Notes: generated from the letters alone by a model not told the origin. A DNA stretch of 64,000 nt from Channa striata (GCA_033026295.1 CM065175.1:857501-921500); one strand, 5' to 3'. Counted from the first letter of the stretch, positions 38,501-50,462 are shown. Made by a program: numbers and translations.

Positions 38501-39993
38501 TGACACTAATTATCTAGACAATTTAAAGTTAGTGCAGGGACCAATAACAGATTCAATTCACCACAAAGAATAACTTATTTGTGTGCATTCAACATTCAGG
38601 TAAAATAATTGGTCAAGATATAGGTCTGATTATTAAAGGAAGCTGATTTTTCACTTGCTTTCTTCTCCTATAGAAGCTGTTTTATAAAGACAGAGAAAAG
38701 ATGAGTCTGTTTTCCTGCAGCAGTTAAAACGAAAAAGAAGAATCAGCAATTCTTGCTTTTTTATTTAAGGCATGTTTTCTTTTTTACAGTTTGGAAAAAA
38801 AAGAGAATCTCAAAGACTCTTTTCAGCTATTCAGATCGCCCTGCAGCTCCGGATCATCAAGTCCAAACGCATGTAATGGACTAATTTGCTGCAGGATACA
38901 GGTCTCAGTTCTTATGTGTGTGTGTCTATGACAATTCATGCATGGCAGTCTTGGTTAAAGCAAGAATGTAGGTCATTGCACAAAAAAAGAAGAAATAACA
39001 ACCAAAAGATAAAAATGTGCAGCTTCACGTATCTCTGTAAAAAAACCTCAGTAATGTGGAGTCGCCAGTGAAATTTAGGAACTTTAAATGATTTCTTTAA
39101 GCTTTCTTTCGGTTGAGGCAGAATATTTGTAGAACATGACATCTTCAATAAACCTATAGACGTCGGGGCACTGTCTGTGTAACCATATAATATAATTCAA
39201 ACGACTGGCTGAATGTGGTCGTAGTCAGAGTCTGTTCGTCCTTCTCTCTCTGCAGGTGGTGTTTGTGGTTCAGTATTTCAGAAAGAGAGCTGTGATTTCT
39301 CCGAGTCCCTCGGACACAGGCACAGCTGACACTGATGAGGTTTCTCCTCGTATCAATCACACCATGGAAACCTGCAGCAAATACATGGTCACCCAGGTAA
39401 AACACACACTCCATACTTCACATTACAGTCCAATATATAGATGTTGAGTTTTACTTTAATTTCCCATGTAAAAGTTCATGGGACCAACCAAAAGAAAGGT
39501 GTCATGCAGTGTATTTGTACGCCAGTCCATCTGTCCCTTTGTCGCTTTGTCTAACTCCATACCATTGTTTTGATTATGATAACTTCTTCAAATCTGGCTT
39601 AATGTCCATCTGGACTCAAGGATGAACTGATTAGATCACTATGACCTCGTGTCTGTCCCAATCTTGTAAAGGTGATGTCAGGAATGGCTTGAGGGAACAT
39701 CCTAAACTTAGCCACAAGTTGCCAAACAGGACGTGCACGTGTGTAAAGTGCAACCTGATTGGTTTGTGGTGGCAAACAACCACATTGTTGTATTTACATA
39801 TTGATCAGTTAGACATATTGATAGTGTACATACCAAACATTAAAACCTTTGTACGAGAGCTTCGTGAAAACTTTTCGAAACAATTTTCAGAGACAGCCTG
39901 CAAACAAAAGAACAATTCTGGAATGCTTTTGACCCGAACTGCTTTGTTTTCTTGGTTCTCCAGGGCCCAGGACCTGTCACAGAAGTCACATGA
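35532..39993 (+). CDS. plppr5: Phospholipid phosphatase-related protein type 5, complete
   Basis: Six exons: 35532-35735, 36645-36777, 36918-37168, 37253-37429, 39256-39396 and 39964-39993. Phases agree at every GT-AG junction; 936 nt give 311 residues, against about 316-321 in mammals. The start MLYFQVVILAGTVML corresponds to the mammalian PLPPR5 start region; an in-frame TAG 21 nt upstream (35511) supports this ATG. Other landmarks are GDCCYVNPMVRRT, FGLFATDIFVNAGQ, NYTALSC (a glycosylation sequon) and RVAEYRNHWSDV. The last exon is tiny and encodes GPGPVTEVT, matching the EVT terminus typical of PLPPR1/5. The protein is a six-span membrane protein that promotes filopodia and neurite outgrowth. 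It lacks lipid-phosphatase activity: the catalytic His of motif 3 is Asn, and motif 2 reads FPCKEAA instead of PSGH. It is divergent to plppr4, as in human 1p21. PLPPR1 is the main alternative; the N terminus favours PLPPR5. Confidence 0.92.
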
Positions 39994-42639
39994 CTATGAG
40001 CCACTTCACCACACCACACCTCATTCACGTCCCACTTTGACCCTTGTCTTTCATAAACCAATTTTAATTGTTTTTTTTTACGCTGCTGTTGTTGATCGGT
40101 CAACTTGTCTGGATTGGAATTATTATCGCAAACAAACAACAACCTCTATCTGTGTTCATACTTATGACACTTGATAAAAACATGACATTGTTCTCCCTGA
40201 GGGAAATCTGACAGGTGCAGTTAAAATTGTAACAGAAACAAGCAAACAAGGTAAAACTATTTCAATGCTACAGTAATTTTATTCATTTGCTCGTTTGATG
40301 CTATATTATAAATGGAAATACATGTACTATGAATAGGAAATCAACAGACATTTTGTCTTCATGTTGGACATGGCAGTCAGTAAAATCCCCTCCTGGTTCA
40401 TTGTTTATATCATAGAATATAGTCATAGTAATCCATAGGCCAACAGTGGAGGAAATTTAAGCAGAACCATCAACTTATCAAATCAGAGTTAATATTTGCA
40501 CCTACAGAAAAATGAAACACTGATTAAGATTGAGGGCAAAGAAAAATGTCACAGAACCTTTCCACTTGCAGAGTGTTTCTCTTATGTGATGTGTTTTCAG
40601 GTAGAATTTACTGCATTACTGTCCTACTGCTTCAAAGACACAGAGAGATTATTTTTTTTATATTTGTGTTGAGGTTTTTTTCTCACTTAATACTCATCCT
40701 CCTGATTTAGTACATGCCACTGCATCGATAGGGGCCAGAAATCAAATTAAATGTGATGTCGTATCCCAGACACAGTTAAATGATTTTGCTCGTGGGGGTT
40801 TAACAGTATCATTTGTACATATTTAAATATTGTGTGTGTGTGAGACGGATTTCTTCGTATACTATTATGATGCATAAACTATTAAATGTTTAAGGTGTTG
40901 AAATTAATTACTTAGCCAAGATCACATTTGAAACTGTGGAGTGATGTATTGTCTTTTGTCCTTGTCTTTTCTGCTGAGGATGTTTGAGTTTCGGTGAATT
41001 ACCATTAAACAAAAACAGAGCTGGTTGTGAAAAGTCGGTTCTCCGTGACTTTGTGGTAACACCAGGCCTCACACCAGGCTTGGCCGCTCGTCTTCTCCAT
41101 GTATATCCTGTGAATACATTTACTGTAATCTAATGAATTGCATTTTACGAAACCTACAGATTTTGTAACTGCCCAAGAATTAAAAAATGATGTTGCTCCT
41201 TGTTTTAATGTTTTTTTAAATGCCATGTTAAAAAGCTGAAACAAGCTGAGCTTCTACTTTAGTGTGAATACTTTCAGTTTGTGGCAGCACATTAAAATAT
41301 GCTAAGACTGTAAAAATCATGCATCATTGCACCTTGTACTCCAACTGTCCAGAGGTGGCTGGTCATCGTCTTTATTCAAGGTGCCACACTAAAAAAAAAA
41401 CTCTCATATCTTCTAGTCATTTTATGTCTGCTGTCGATTCCTAACGTAGAGACAGAAATGAGGAAGAAAGTCTATATATTTTCTGCTTTAGCCACCTGAA
41501 ATAAATGAATATCAGAAATCAAACTGAACAACATATTTTCATGACGTGAATTTAAGGACATTGTAAACCCACTGTGAAAGGCTCCTTTGCAACCTGTCTG
41601 CGTTCTTAACACACATTCGCTTCCTTGTGAAGTGTGTGGCCTTTAAAAATGAGGTTGCAGCTGTAATCTTGGTCCGGTTGCATGTGCCTCCAGATGGCTT
41701 TGTTGCGAATTGGGGTTATATAAATAAAGTTGAATTGAAAAAGATGTGCCTAACCTGGATGGGACGAAAGTTGAAACAAAACGTAAATGATATTATAACC
41801 TGCCATAATAACCATAACCACCATAATAACCTGCAGCAATATCAAATCTGCAATGACTGTACATCATTCTGAATGCATAACGCTTGATTTCTTCGTTTAC
41901 AACAAATAGCTCCTTGTCAGTTCATTTGTTGAATAAAATTACTGGCATTTTTCTGGACAGGACAAAACAGACAAGCATTGGCCTGCGCACAGTTAAAGAC
42001 TAAAGCAGCTTTATGACAGCTGTGACTGGATTGTCATCATCAACCATCACTGTGATTTTTGTTGGTAGGTGGCCAAACTCTAATCATCTAAATTACATAA
42101 ATGTTTTATTACAAAGTATCAAACAGTAACTCAAAGACTGACTAGTCTACACCTTGTTTCCAGTTAAATTATTTGTTGTTTAATTATAAAAATAAAAATT
42201 CAAATGAGTGACATTGAGGCAGTGCACCGAAAAAGTACAAAATATTTATACATATGAATATGTTTGATATTTGTAAAGATGTCATTTAAAATAATAATCA
42301 TCATTATCATCCTAACGATAGCCAATCATGAGTATGATGGAATTATGATCATTTTGATTTGTCCTGGCAGAACCGCGCTTGTTTTAAGCTCTGACAGCTT
42401 TAGGTGGTAACTAAGACATGAGCATCGGTGAGATCTAATAAAAACATTATGAAACTTTACTGTGTTTGTGTAGAAAAACTCAGCACAAGTGGAAGAAGTA
42501 GTTCAGGGTCTGACTGGCTTGTTTGATATATGCATGTATATCTTGTACATTCTATTCACATTATTTTTCTTAATTAAATGTTTTTTATTTTGTGTGCACG
42601 TGTTTTTAACATGGAAACATTGTTTGCACACGGACCGTA
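39994..42639. other. plppr5 3' flank
   Basis: AT-rich sequence with several AATAAA/ATTAAA hexamers; probably a long plppr5 3' untranslated region passing into spacer. The only element recognised is the LINE tail scrap at 41685. No coding exon is seen. Confidence 0.4.
41685..41742 (+). repeat. Short LINE 3'-tail fragment
   Basis: GATGGCTTTGTTGCGAATTG followed by ATATAAATAAAGTTGAATTG is the sense 3' tail of the same LINE family, downstream of plppr5. Confidence 0.65.
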
Positions 42640-43030
42640 GCGCTATTGGCTGACAGACAAACGTCAATCAGCTGTACGGAAAGAGCCCCGCCCACCCACA
42701 CCTGCCCGCGGGTGGTCTCGTGCTCACGAAGCAGAGGCGCGGGTGTCGTGCGGAGAGGAAGTAGGACGAGGCCACACCGCGACATCCTGCGGTTCGTAAA
42801 CGTGAAGTGAGCCAAGGGAAGCCCGGAAGTGTCCAGAGCCCGAACCGCTCCTGCGCTGAGTGACGCAGACGGGCGGCAGATGGCCTCCACGGATTAACTG
42901 CGTCGTGAGCAGATTAACTGCGCGGACACAGGCTCCGCTCAGCTCCCCCCCGTGTCGCGCTGACAGGCGGAACACATGGGGAGGGACGGGTTCGCTGACC
43001 GGAGCCACACTGTTCGGCAGAGACCTGTAG
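42640..43030 (+). promoter_or_regulatory. CpG-rich promoter and possible noncoding first exon of the paralemmin gene
   Basis: A GC- and CpG-rich block stands out from AT-rich surroundings about 1 kb upstream of the first coding exon at 44004. It ends with a plausible splice donor (ACCTGTAG followed by gtaaaa at 43031), which would make it the noncoding first exon. It contains a short direct repeat, GATTAACTGCG-like, near 42893-42924. Confidence 0.45.
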
Positions 43031-43649
43031 GTAAAACTGGATCAGCCAATTCTGATATGAAATCTGTGCGTGTCCGACACCAGGCACCTGGTTTTGAGTG
43101 GCACTAGTGGAAATGGAAGCGAGTCCACCCCTCTAGATATGTGCCATCATCTGTATATATGCAGCCGGTGGGAAACGTTTGACTTTGCGAAGCTAAAATA
43201 ACAGAGGAATTAATGACTGTAATACAGGAGGGTTTTTATTGGATTCCAACTATTTGGTTCATACAGAAAAAATATTGTCATGTTAAAAAACTGTGCTGTT
43301 CTTAACTTGATGAAGGGGAATATTTTGTGGCTAGCGTGTTATACCGGTTTGTGTTTTTTGTGGGGCAAGGCCAGCTGCGATCTGCGGGAACCTGGCCCGG
43401 AATCGGGAATACCGTTGTCCCAGTATCGAGTCTGGCTCGGGACGTTTTTTACAGGTCCCCCAAAACACAATAAGGGTTAGTACTGAACAGCTGATCTGAC
43501 TTTTGTAATTCCAGAGTAGTGGGTGTTACATAATGCTGAAACTTCTTTGACTGAGGCATTTTTCATATTATTCAAACAAATAATAAAAAAATGAATCAGA
43601 TTAAATCTCACCCAACCTTAATTAGCGTTTGTTTAAATGCCATTCCGTC

Positions 43650-43735
43650 TCCTCTCGCCCAGTGACAGCTGGAATAGGTCACAGCCGACCGCATATCTGA
43701 GCGGGATAAGCACATGGACGGATGAATGTTTATCC
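43650..43735 (+). repeat. Short fragment of the AGCTGGAATAGG-type repeat
   Basis: GTGACAGCTGGAATAGGTC, then GAGCGGGATAAGCACATGGA and CGGATGAATG, matches the start of the same broad repeat class. It lies upstream of the palmd start codon. Confidence 0.55.
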
Positions 43736-44003
43736 AAAGTGAGGTATAAGCTCTCCTGAAGCTGGGGAAAACTGGTGGAGCAGCTGTTGCAGCAGGGCAG
43801 GCAAGAGATGGACGAAGCCAAGGGGGAATAGAACTTTAGAAAGATCTGCATTCAGTCAGCACAACAAACATCGCTCCTCAGTTCAAATTCCTGGTTTTAG
43901 GCCGTGCAGCCCGTCATTACCGTCTGTCCGAGTAGCCTGGGGGGGTTGGACTCGCCTTTGCTCTCATTTTCTCTCCCTCCTTTTGTGTCTGTACCACACC
44001 AGC

Positions 44004-46783
44004 ATGGACGAGTCCGGCCTACTGAGGGAGAGGTTCCAGGCCATCACGGTACAATATTTTCTAGTAGAAAGGAGAAATCAAAAGTATTGTTGTAAATACC
44101 TCCATTACTCAGTGAACCCGTAATGTTCAATTTTGGCTTGAATCCTGTCTATGAATTCATTGTTTTGTAACCGTTACTAGGAGAAACATCGCATTCAGGA
44201 ACACATTCGACTGAAGAAGCTCGAGCTGGACCAAGAGAAGCTTAAGCTACAATATCTAAAGGTTTATTACAACTTACAGTATTTGTTTGGATACATCGAT
44301 AGACGCTCAGCAATAAGAGCAGATGAATTACATGCTAATCCACGTGGACAGATGGGCCATGCTCTGTCACGCCAACCACCCCGTCTGTTCTTCTGTTCTT
44401 TGTAAACAGGAAAAAGTTCGGCGAGAGCAGTGGCTGCTACAGGACTCCGCATGCCACAGTGCACAGCAGCACAGCCTTTTGTCCGACCGGCAGCAGACCA
44501 GAACCCTGCAGCTCAACATCCACAAGTACAAAGAACACACCCACACACAGTCATTAATGGGTCAGTTATTAGACCAACCTGTTTGGCCTCTTTCTCAGCT
44601 GCTCTGCCTCCTTCTGACTCGTTAGGACAGAGATGGAGATTCTTTCTCTGGAGCGAGAGGAGTCCATGGTTTCCACCAACGAAAGTGTCATTCTGAACAG
44701 ACTGAGGGCTGTAGAGAAAAGTCCGGACGAAGTTCTTAAGGTATGCAAACGCAGCGGCTGTGTGTTTGCACTTTTGTTACCTCGCTCTTATTGCTTTGCA
44801 TTTGTTTTCCAGGAGGTGCAGCTCAACTTTGTTCGTGGTAAGTTGTAACCCCATTCTGGATATAAACCACCCAAAGATGTGTCCACGGTAACAGCTTTCT
44901 GTCCCACAGAACCTGCACAGGTCCCCGCGCTGATCCCACCGCCCCTGTCAGCCAATAATCAAACTGAGCAAAACACACCAAGAAAGAGTGAGGCCATATT
45001 TATTTTTGGAATTATATATATATATACTGTATATATATATTTGTTATGTTATTATAGTCCTCCAGTTCTGTTGTTTGTAAAAGAGCAATGCGCCGATTAT
45101 GCGGGGAAGCTGTCTATGGCTCCAGGTGACTGCATGAATTGTTTTAATTTGAGCTTTTAATGGAACGGCTCTTTCAGAAGACACTGCTCATGCTGCGATA
45201 CGGTCAAAATATCAACTGCCACCGTGTGTCTGATTTCTGTGTCTCAGCTCTGTTCGCCAACGTGACTAACAACCTGCAGACGGAGCAGAACACACTACCT
45301 GCTACTGCAGCGGTTCCGCCTGGGGAGTTCACCCAGCACATTCACAATTATGGCACCAAATGTGTTTATGCTCTGAAGGCAGCAGAGGTATTATCACCAA
45401 TTACTGACTGGAACTTTTGTTTTAGTGTGTGTTTTTTTACAAACTGCAAAATCAATTAAGTAAACGTGTTTAAGTTACATGGCCAATCATTCCAGAAATG
45501 CATGTTCATCAAAAGAGTTTAAGACAGCAGGAACCTTGTAAGTCAGAAAGGTGAAATGTTGCAGTGGCAGTAGTTGATTCTGGAAAAAACAAAATTAGAG
45601 AGAGAGAGTTAAAATAGAATCAAACATACCTTCTACATGATACAGCCTAACAGAACAGAGCAGGTTCCCAGGTGTGTGTTTCATGTGTTTAATGGCCCAA
45701 ACAGGATCAATTCAGATTTTTGGGCGGATTGGAGGAAGTTATTAGATATAAAACATCCTGTACATTGTCACTGACGCGGCACTGAGATGGAATAAATCAT
45801 GTAAAGCTTCATTTTCATTTTCTTAAGCTGTGATCTCTGTGATCAATTTCTACTTTTAGGTGTCACGTGAGCAGAGCTGCCTCTCTGAGCTGTCAGCCTA
45901 TGAGGTGGAACTGCTGCTGAGAAGGGCCACAGTTCATCGCCAAGCGAACAATAACCAGCATCCCAGCAGGGAGGGTCAATATTTGTGTACCCATGATGAG
46001 GGCCGGGACCCTGGTGCCCAGGCGGGACCGCGTCTTCCCCACGTCCTCACCAACGACATAGCAGAGAAAAAGTTAAGTGGCAGGGAAACATGGCGTGACC
46101 ATCACTGTGGTCATCGGAGGAGCCTCTACAGTAAACAGGACGACCCCAATAACCTGAGGGAGGGACAGTACGGCATCTATCAGGTAGATGGCCACTACGG
46201 GTCTTGTCTGATGAGAAACTGTGACAGTTTTCAGGAAGAGGGTCCTGCCGGCCACCACACCAACGGATTCATCAGGAGCAATAGTAAAGTCAGTCTTGGA
46301 TGTCGTCTCCCCAGGCCCAGTCACCAGGAAGTAGCAACAGGCTACCAACAACAGCTCAGTTACTATGTCAGTGGTGATGAAAACGACCGTTATTCTTACA
46401 GCCACAGCCAGACACCCTCTCCCCTCTGCAGAGACGACACCCCGTACACCATCCTCAGCACCTTGGATACTAGCGAGCCCATTACAGCCATTTTCATGGG
46501 CTTCCAGGCAGCACATGATGACAGTCAGCAGAGTCGAGAGTTTGCAGGCGCTCTGAAGGCCAAGCTGGTCATTATTGAGAACAGTGAGCAATATAATGAG
46601 AACATCGACATGCCGGAGGAGAGCCATGCCCCGCCAGGTGTCAGTGGCGGTGTAACAGGAAGTGCAGCCAGTGGAAATGTGGGATGTGTGCAGGCATCTG
46701 GAGCCAGACAGACAGAGGGACAGGTGGGAACAGGTATCAGAAAGATCCATAAAAAACACACGTTTTGCTGTGCTGTCTGCTAA
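44004..46783 (+). CDS. palmd: Paralemmin family protein, most like palmdelphin, with C-terminal CaaX box
   Basis: Eight coding exons: 44004-44048, 44181-44261, 44410-44525, 44626-44740, 44813-44837, 44910-44987, 45248-45387 and 45860-46783. The joined frame of 1524 nt gives 507 residues. The N-terminal coiled coil matches paralemmins: ERFQAITEKHRIQEHI, LKLQYLKEKVRREQWLL, then STNESVILNRLRAVEK, which is closest to PALMD. Exon 7 contains the conserved CVYAL, exon 8 the EVELLLRRAT and the hallmark EPITAIFMGFQ followed by KLVIIEN. The protein ends RKIHKKHTFCCAVC: a basic cluster, two cysteines and a CaaX-like box, as in PALM1, whereas mammalian PALMD lacks one. Paralemmins are membrane-attached scaffold proteins that shape the plasma membrane and cytoskeleton. 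Position next to plppr4/plppr5 supports palmd. Two possible donors near the end (46721, 46732) leave open an alternative last exon downstream. The subfamily assignment is less sure than the family. Confidence 0.85.
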
Positions 46784-46864
46784 CCGCACGAAACGGTACA
46801 CTTGCATTTCAGTATTTTAGGTTAAAGTTTGAGTATTTCAAATTCATGTAATCATTAGGTCCAT

Positions 46865-47014
46865 ATCGTAGGGTGAGAGGCAGGGTCCGCCCCGGACAGG
46901 TCCACAGTCTATCCAAAGGCCAATATAAAGAGACATACACAGACAGACAACAAGTCACACCTACGGGCATTTAGAGTCGCCAATTAACCCAACAGGCATG
47001 TCTTTGGACAACAC
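46865..47014 (+). repeat. Left half of an interspersed repeat split by the DIRS insertion
   Basis: It begins with a diverged form of a common fish repeat (GTGAGAGGCAGGGTCCGCCC, CACAGTCTATCC, GACATACACAGACAGACAA) and continues through TTTAGAGTCGCCAATTAACC and GCATGTCTTTGGAC. The family's next parts resume on the far side of the DIRS element. It lies just after the palmd stop codon, probably in its 3' untranslated region or just beyond. Confidence 0.65.
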
Positions 47015-47039
47015 ACAAGCTATGGATTATTTGCATAAC

Positions 47040-47136
47040 CACGGTTCTCTGAGTAGCATAAGTGAGTGTCACATTGGGAAAGCCTTCAGCGTGACCTCAT
47101 CAGATACTCCCTTTCACTCTTCCAGCCAGGATTGCT
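47040..47136 (+). repeat. Left inverted terminal repeat of the DIRS element
   Basis: It shares GTGTCACATTGGGAA-GCCTTCA, then CGTGACCTCATCAGA and AGGATTG with the reverse complement of the right end (50280-50386), with scattered substitutions over roughly 100 bp. A further partial copy, CGTGTCTCACATTGGGAA, follows at 47153-47170 and may be part of the internal complementary region known in DIRS elements. Confidence 0.8.
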
Positions 47137-50100
47137 TTCAAAGCATTTGTTTCGTGTCTCACATTGGGAAATACTGAATCCCAGATTGCTGGTAATAGAT
47201 GTTACTCGAGAGCCACTGTTATTCAGGGAGCACCACTGAGAGCCCCTACACTAAGCACCAAATAGACCAGCAAGGAGGCTGTAACGTCAAGCCGATAAAA
47301 CCTGTCAAAGGTATTTTGTGAGGCCCAACTTGCTGCAGCACAATTTTCCTGAATGGAAATCCCTGTGAAAAGATCCCATCAAGTGGAGAGGCCACTGGTA
47401 GACAAGTCTCTGCGAATTGGTATGGGCCAAGGTTGCTGGCAGAGGAGCTGAGTTATCTCTGCCAGCCAGTGTTTTGACCACCAATAGGGGTCTTTGAGAA
47501 AGACATATAGGCGCTCCTGACGTACCCTGGCCAGGGTTGGAGAAATCAGAGCCACTAAGGGAAAGAATACAGAAGGACATGAGGCCACTGGTGAGCCAGT
47601 GCATCCACTACTAGAGGTGCGTCCTGGTCGTGAAGGGAGAAAAATAGAGGAGACTGAGCATTCTCCCTCGTGGCAAAAAGGTCTACAGATGGCTGACCAT
47701 AGCGCTGCCACACCAGGTTCACCACATCTGGGTGGATCCACATAAATAGGATTTCCCCTGGACAGCAGATCTGCTCCACAGTTCATCAACCCTGGCACAT
47801 GGGTGGCTTTCAGCATCGGAAAATATTTGCTGCTCCAATCAGTTTGTGTGCCGGTGTGTGCAACCGAAGGGATCCACAAATAATGGTATTAAAAATAATA
47901 CAAACCACAAATATGGTATTGTATGTTCACACCAACGCATAGTGTCCCCCCAGAGAAGGCAGGAAATGTTCCAGTACCAGCTGCACTGCCCACAATACCA
48001 AGTAATTTATAGGGGGTGAGCGAATGTGAGGGTCCCACGTCCCATTCACTGCTCTCCCCTCAAATACACCCCCCCCCCCCAACCTGACAGAGAGGAACCT
48101 GTTATAACAACTTTTCTGCACAAAACCATCTCAATGAGAAAAGTGAGAAAACTTCTCTTCATTGGCGTAGTGCAGCTGTGCATGTCACTGAGAATCTCAG
48201 GCTGTGAGAAGCCACCCAATGCTGTACACCATTCATGTGCAAACGACCCATTGGAACTACTACCAACATTGAGGACATCAGCCCCAGCAATCAGTGGCAG
48301 AGCCTGAGGGACACAGTGTTCCCCCTTTGGAATAGGGTTAAACAGTCTCTGAGTGTGTGACTCTCCCCAGTCAGCCTCACTCTGGCCTGGGCTGAATCTA
48401 TAAACAGACCTATGAAGGAGATGGTCTGAGAAGGGAGAAGAACACTCCTGTCCAGATTTATCCAGAAACCCAGATTTATCAAGTGTGTCATAAGCAACCG
48501 TGTGTGGTCTGCTGCCGCCTTCTTGCATTTCACAAATACTCTGGAGCTCAGTGAGAGACCAAAGGGGAGAACTAGGTACTTGTAACATGTCCCCTAAAAA
48601 GCAAATCAGATATTTCCTGTGCGGGGCGGGTACATTGGGATGTGAAAATAAGTGCTTGAAGTGAACCAATCACCCGGGTCCAGAAAACGCAGCAGAGAAG
48701 TGTACGTGAACATTTGGAATCTGTATTTTCTCAGACGGAAAAAGCCCTGCGATCTAAAATTGCCAGCATGCTGCGTCCCGCTTTCTTTGGGACCAGGAAA
48801 TATCTTGAATAGAAACCGCTGTGATTGTCCTTGGGAGGGATTATTCTGATGGCTCTTTTCTCGAACAGAGAAGAGATCTCTTCACGTAAGATGCAAGCGG
48901 CTTCGTGAACGGCCCGAGACTCAAGTACGGCCTTGAACTGTGGGGGAGTTACAGCAAACTGAAATCTGTATCCTCTGCTTAATGTTCTCATAACCCATTC
49001 TGAGTCTGTGCATTCTGCCCAGCTGGCTGTTTTTTAGTGACGGGGGGCTGAAAAGTGCTTTAGGTGCACTGTGGGCTTCCTCCTGTTCAACACTGTCTCT
49101 GTGACTCTTCTTGGGGACATGGGATGGGCCACACATCCTGTCGCCAGTGGGCGAACAGAACCGGGCCATCTGAACGGGCTCGGGAACGGAGCCTCGTTAA
49201 CAGGTTGAGCCTGAGAGGGGAGCTGGCATGCTCTGCTCTCCACCATCTGTGCAGCTATCAGGCCAGGCGTTTCTTTCTCCTCACCACCTGAGTAGATGTG
49301 GGAGTTGGCTGTGGAGGTCGTGCCCCTTCATGAGACGATGGCTTTTTCTGCCAAGGAACTTTCAGGGCTGGCGTTCTCTGTGGAGCCAGAGGAGCCACCT
49401 GGGGTTTAGGCAGCCTGGGGATTTTGAAGCTGGGAGATTGTCCCGCTGCAGCCTGCACAAATGTTTGGCGCTGAGCGACAGAGAGTTTTTCGGCAGACAC
49501 AGCTTTAGAGCTTCATCATCTCGTTTCTTCTTCTCACATCTCCTTTGCATCGATGTGACAGCAGCCCCTTAATACGCTCAGGCGTAATGGGGGTGTCGAG
49601 GAGATCCTCCTTCTCTTTGGTTGCGGCTATAACTGCGTTACCACCGGACAAATTCGTCTGACGAGCCAGACGGTGACGGAGCACCTTGAGGGAGAACAGT
49701 CTACGATATGAGCACTCCTCCAATGACTCAAGGGCAGCTCGGGTATTTTTCAGCCCGAGGCACATTACGCACAACAGGTGGGTGTCCCGGCTAGAAATCC
49801 TTTTGCCACACGGACAGGCTCAAGCCTGTGTCTTCTCCTCCGCCTTAGCGGGGGCGTTTGCTGTAGCCATTGTAACTAGCAGTATAATAGCTGTACAGCT
49901 ATGATGGGGCACACTACTAAAAACTAACCTGGTGTGGCTAGAAAAACTTCCAGAATATAACAAGGGAGTATTGCTGCTCTATATTTTAATGTTAACCACC
50001 GGAGTAGCTACCGTTGGCTCGGGGAGTAGTGTTTCCAATTGCTTGGAGCAACCGGAAAAAGTATTGCTACTTTCCACAGTGCGAGACTCGGACTACTGTT

Positions 50101-50279
50101 TGGTGACAGACTAGTATGTGCAGATCTCTCAAGATGCTGTTCATCGAGAACGAAACGTCTGGTGGCTGAGTTTGCACTCGCGCCTTTGTACAGTTTAGCT
50201 AAGTCCTGGAGAGACAGCTGGCTCAAGAGAGAGGTATATAGAGCTTCTGCTAGTAGCGAAGGAGGTTTTTCCCAGTCCC

Positions 50280-50386
50280 AGCCAATCCTGCCGTAGGAAT
50301 GAAATAGGAGCCTCTGATGAGGTCACGTTGAAGGCGTTCCCAATGTGAGACACACAAAGAATGCTGTGAAAGAGAACTCCGCACAG
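50280..50386 (-). repeat. Right inverted terminal repeat of the DIRS element
   Basis: Its reverse complement aligns with 47040-47136. The best block is TCTGATGAGGTCACG-TGAAGGC-TTCCCAATGTGA. This end is upstream of the gag-like region in the element's own orientation. Confidence 0.8.
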
Positions 50387-50462
50387 AATGGCCATGGCAC
50401 GTCCGGGGTGCTAGTCTGCAACTTTCTAGCTGTGAGGTGGCAGCGCTACCCAAACCTGTGTT
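50375..50462 (+). repeat. Right half of the same split repeat
   Basis: GAACTCCGCACAGAATGGCC, CTGCAACTTTCTAGCTGTG and AGGTGGCAGCGCTACCCA are the distal part of the repeat whose start is at 46865-47014. Finding both halves on either side supports the DIRS boundaries, although some of the repeat's middle is missing. Confidence 0.6.

Larger units (their letters stand above)
47015..50386 (-). mobile_element. Decayed DIRS-type retroelement
   Basis: Read on the minus strand, a gag-like region (about 49800-49030) is followed by a reverse transcriptase start at 48991 (TLSRGYRFQFAVTPPQFKAV; EKRAIRIIPPKDN; SRYFLVPKKAG). An RT middle with SQTISFIGLFIDSA lies near 48440, and an RNase H/connection region at 47879-47379 contains THVPGLMNCGADLLSRGNP and, in another frame, YGQPSVDLFATRENAQ. 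These motifs and the inverted terminal repeats are typical of fish DIRS elements. Frameshifts break each region. Only about 250 bp lies between the RNase H end and the left terminal repeat, so the tyrosine recombinase and methyltransferase regions that normally follow appear deleted. The element is dead and non-autonomous. A Gypsy or BEL element is unlikely because no LTRs or aspartic-protease-type order is seen. Confidence 0.82.

Noticed and set aside
39641..40174. 177-codon open frame over the plppr5 end
   Set aside because: It is in a different frame from the plppr5 last exon it overlaps and resembles nothing known.
46073..46807. 244-codon open frame antisense to the last palmd exon
   Set aside because: It is a shadow of the long sense exon, whose conserved paralemmin motifs fix the coding strand.
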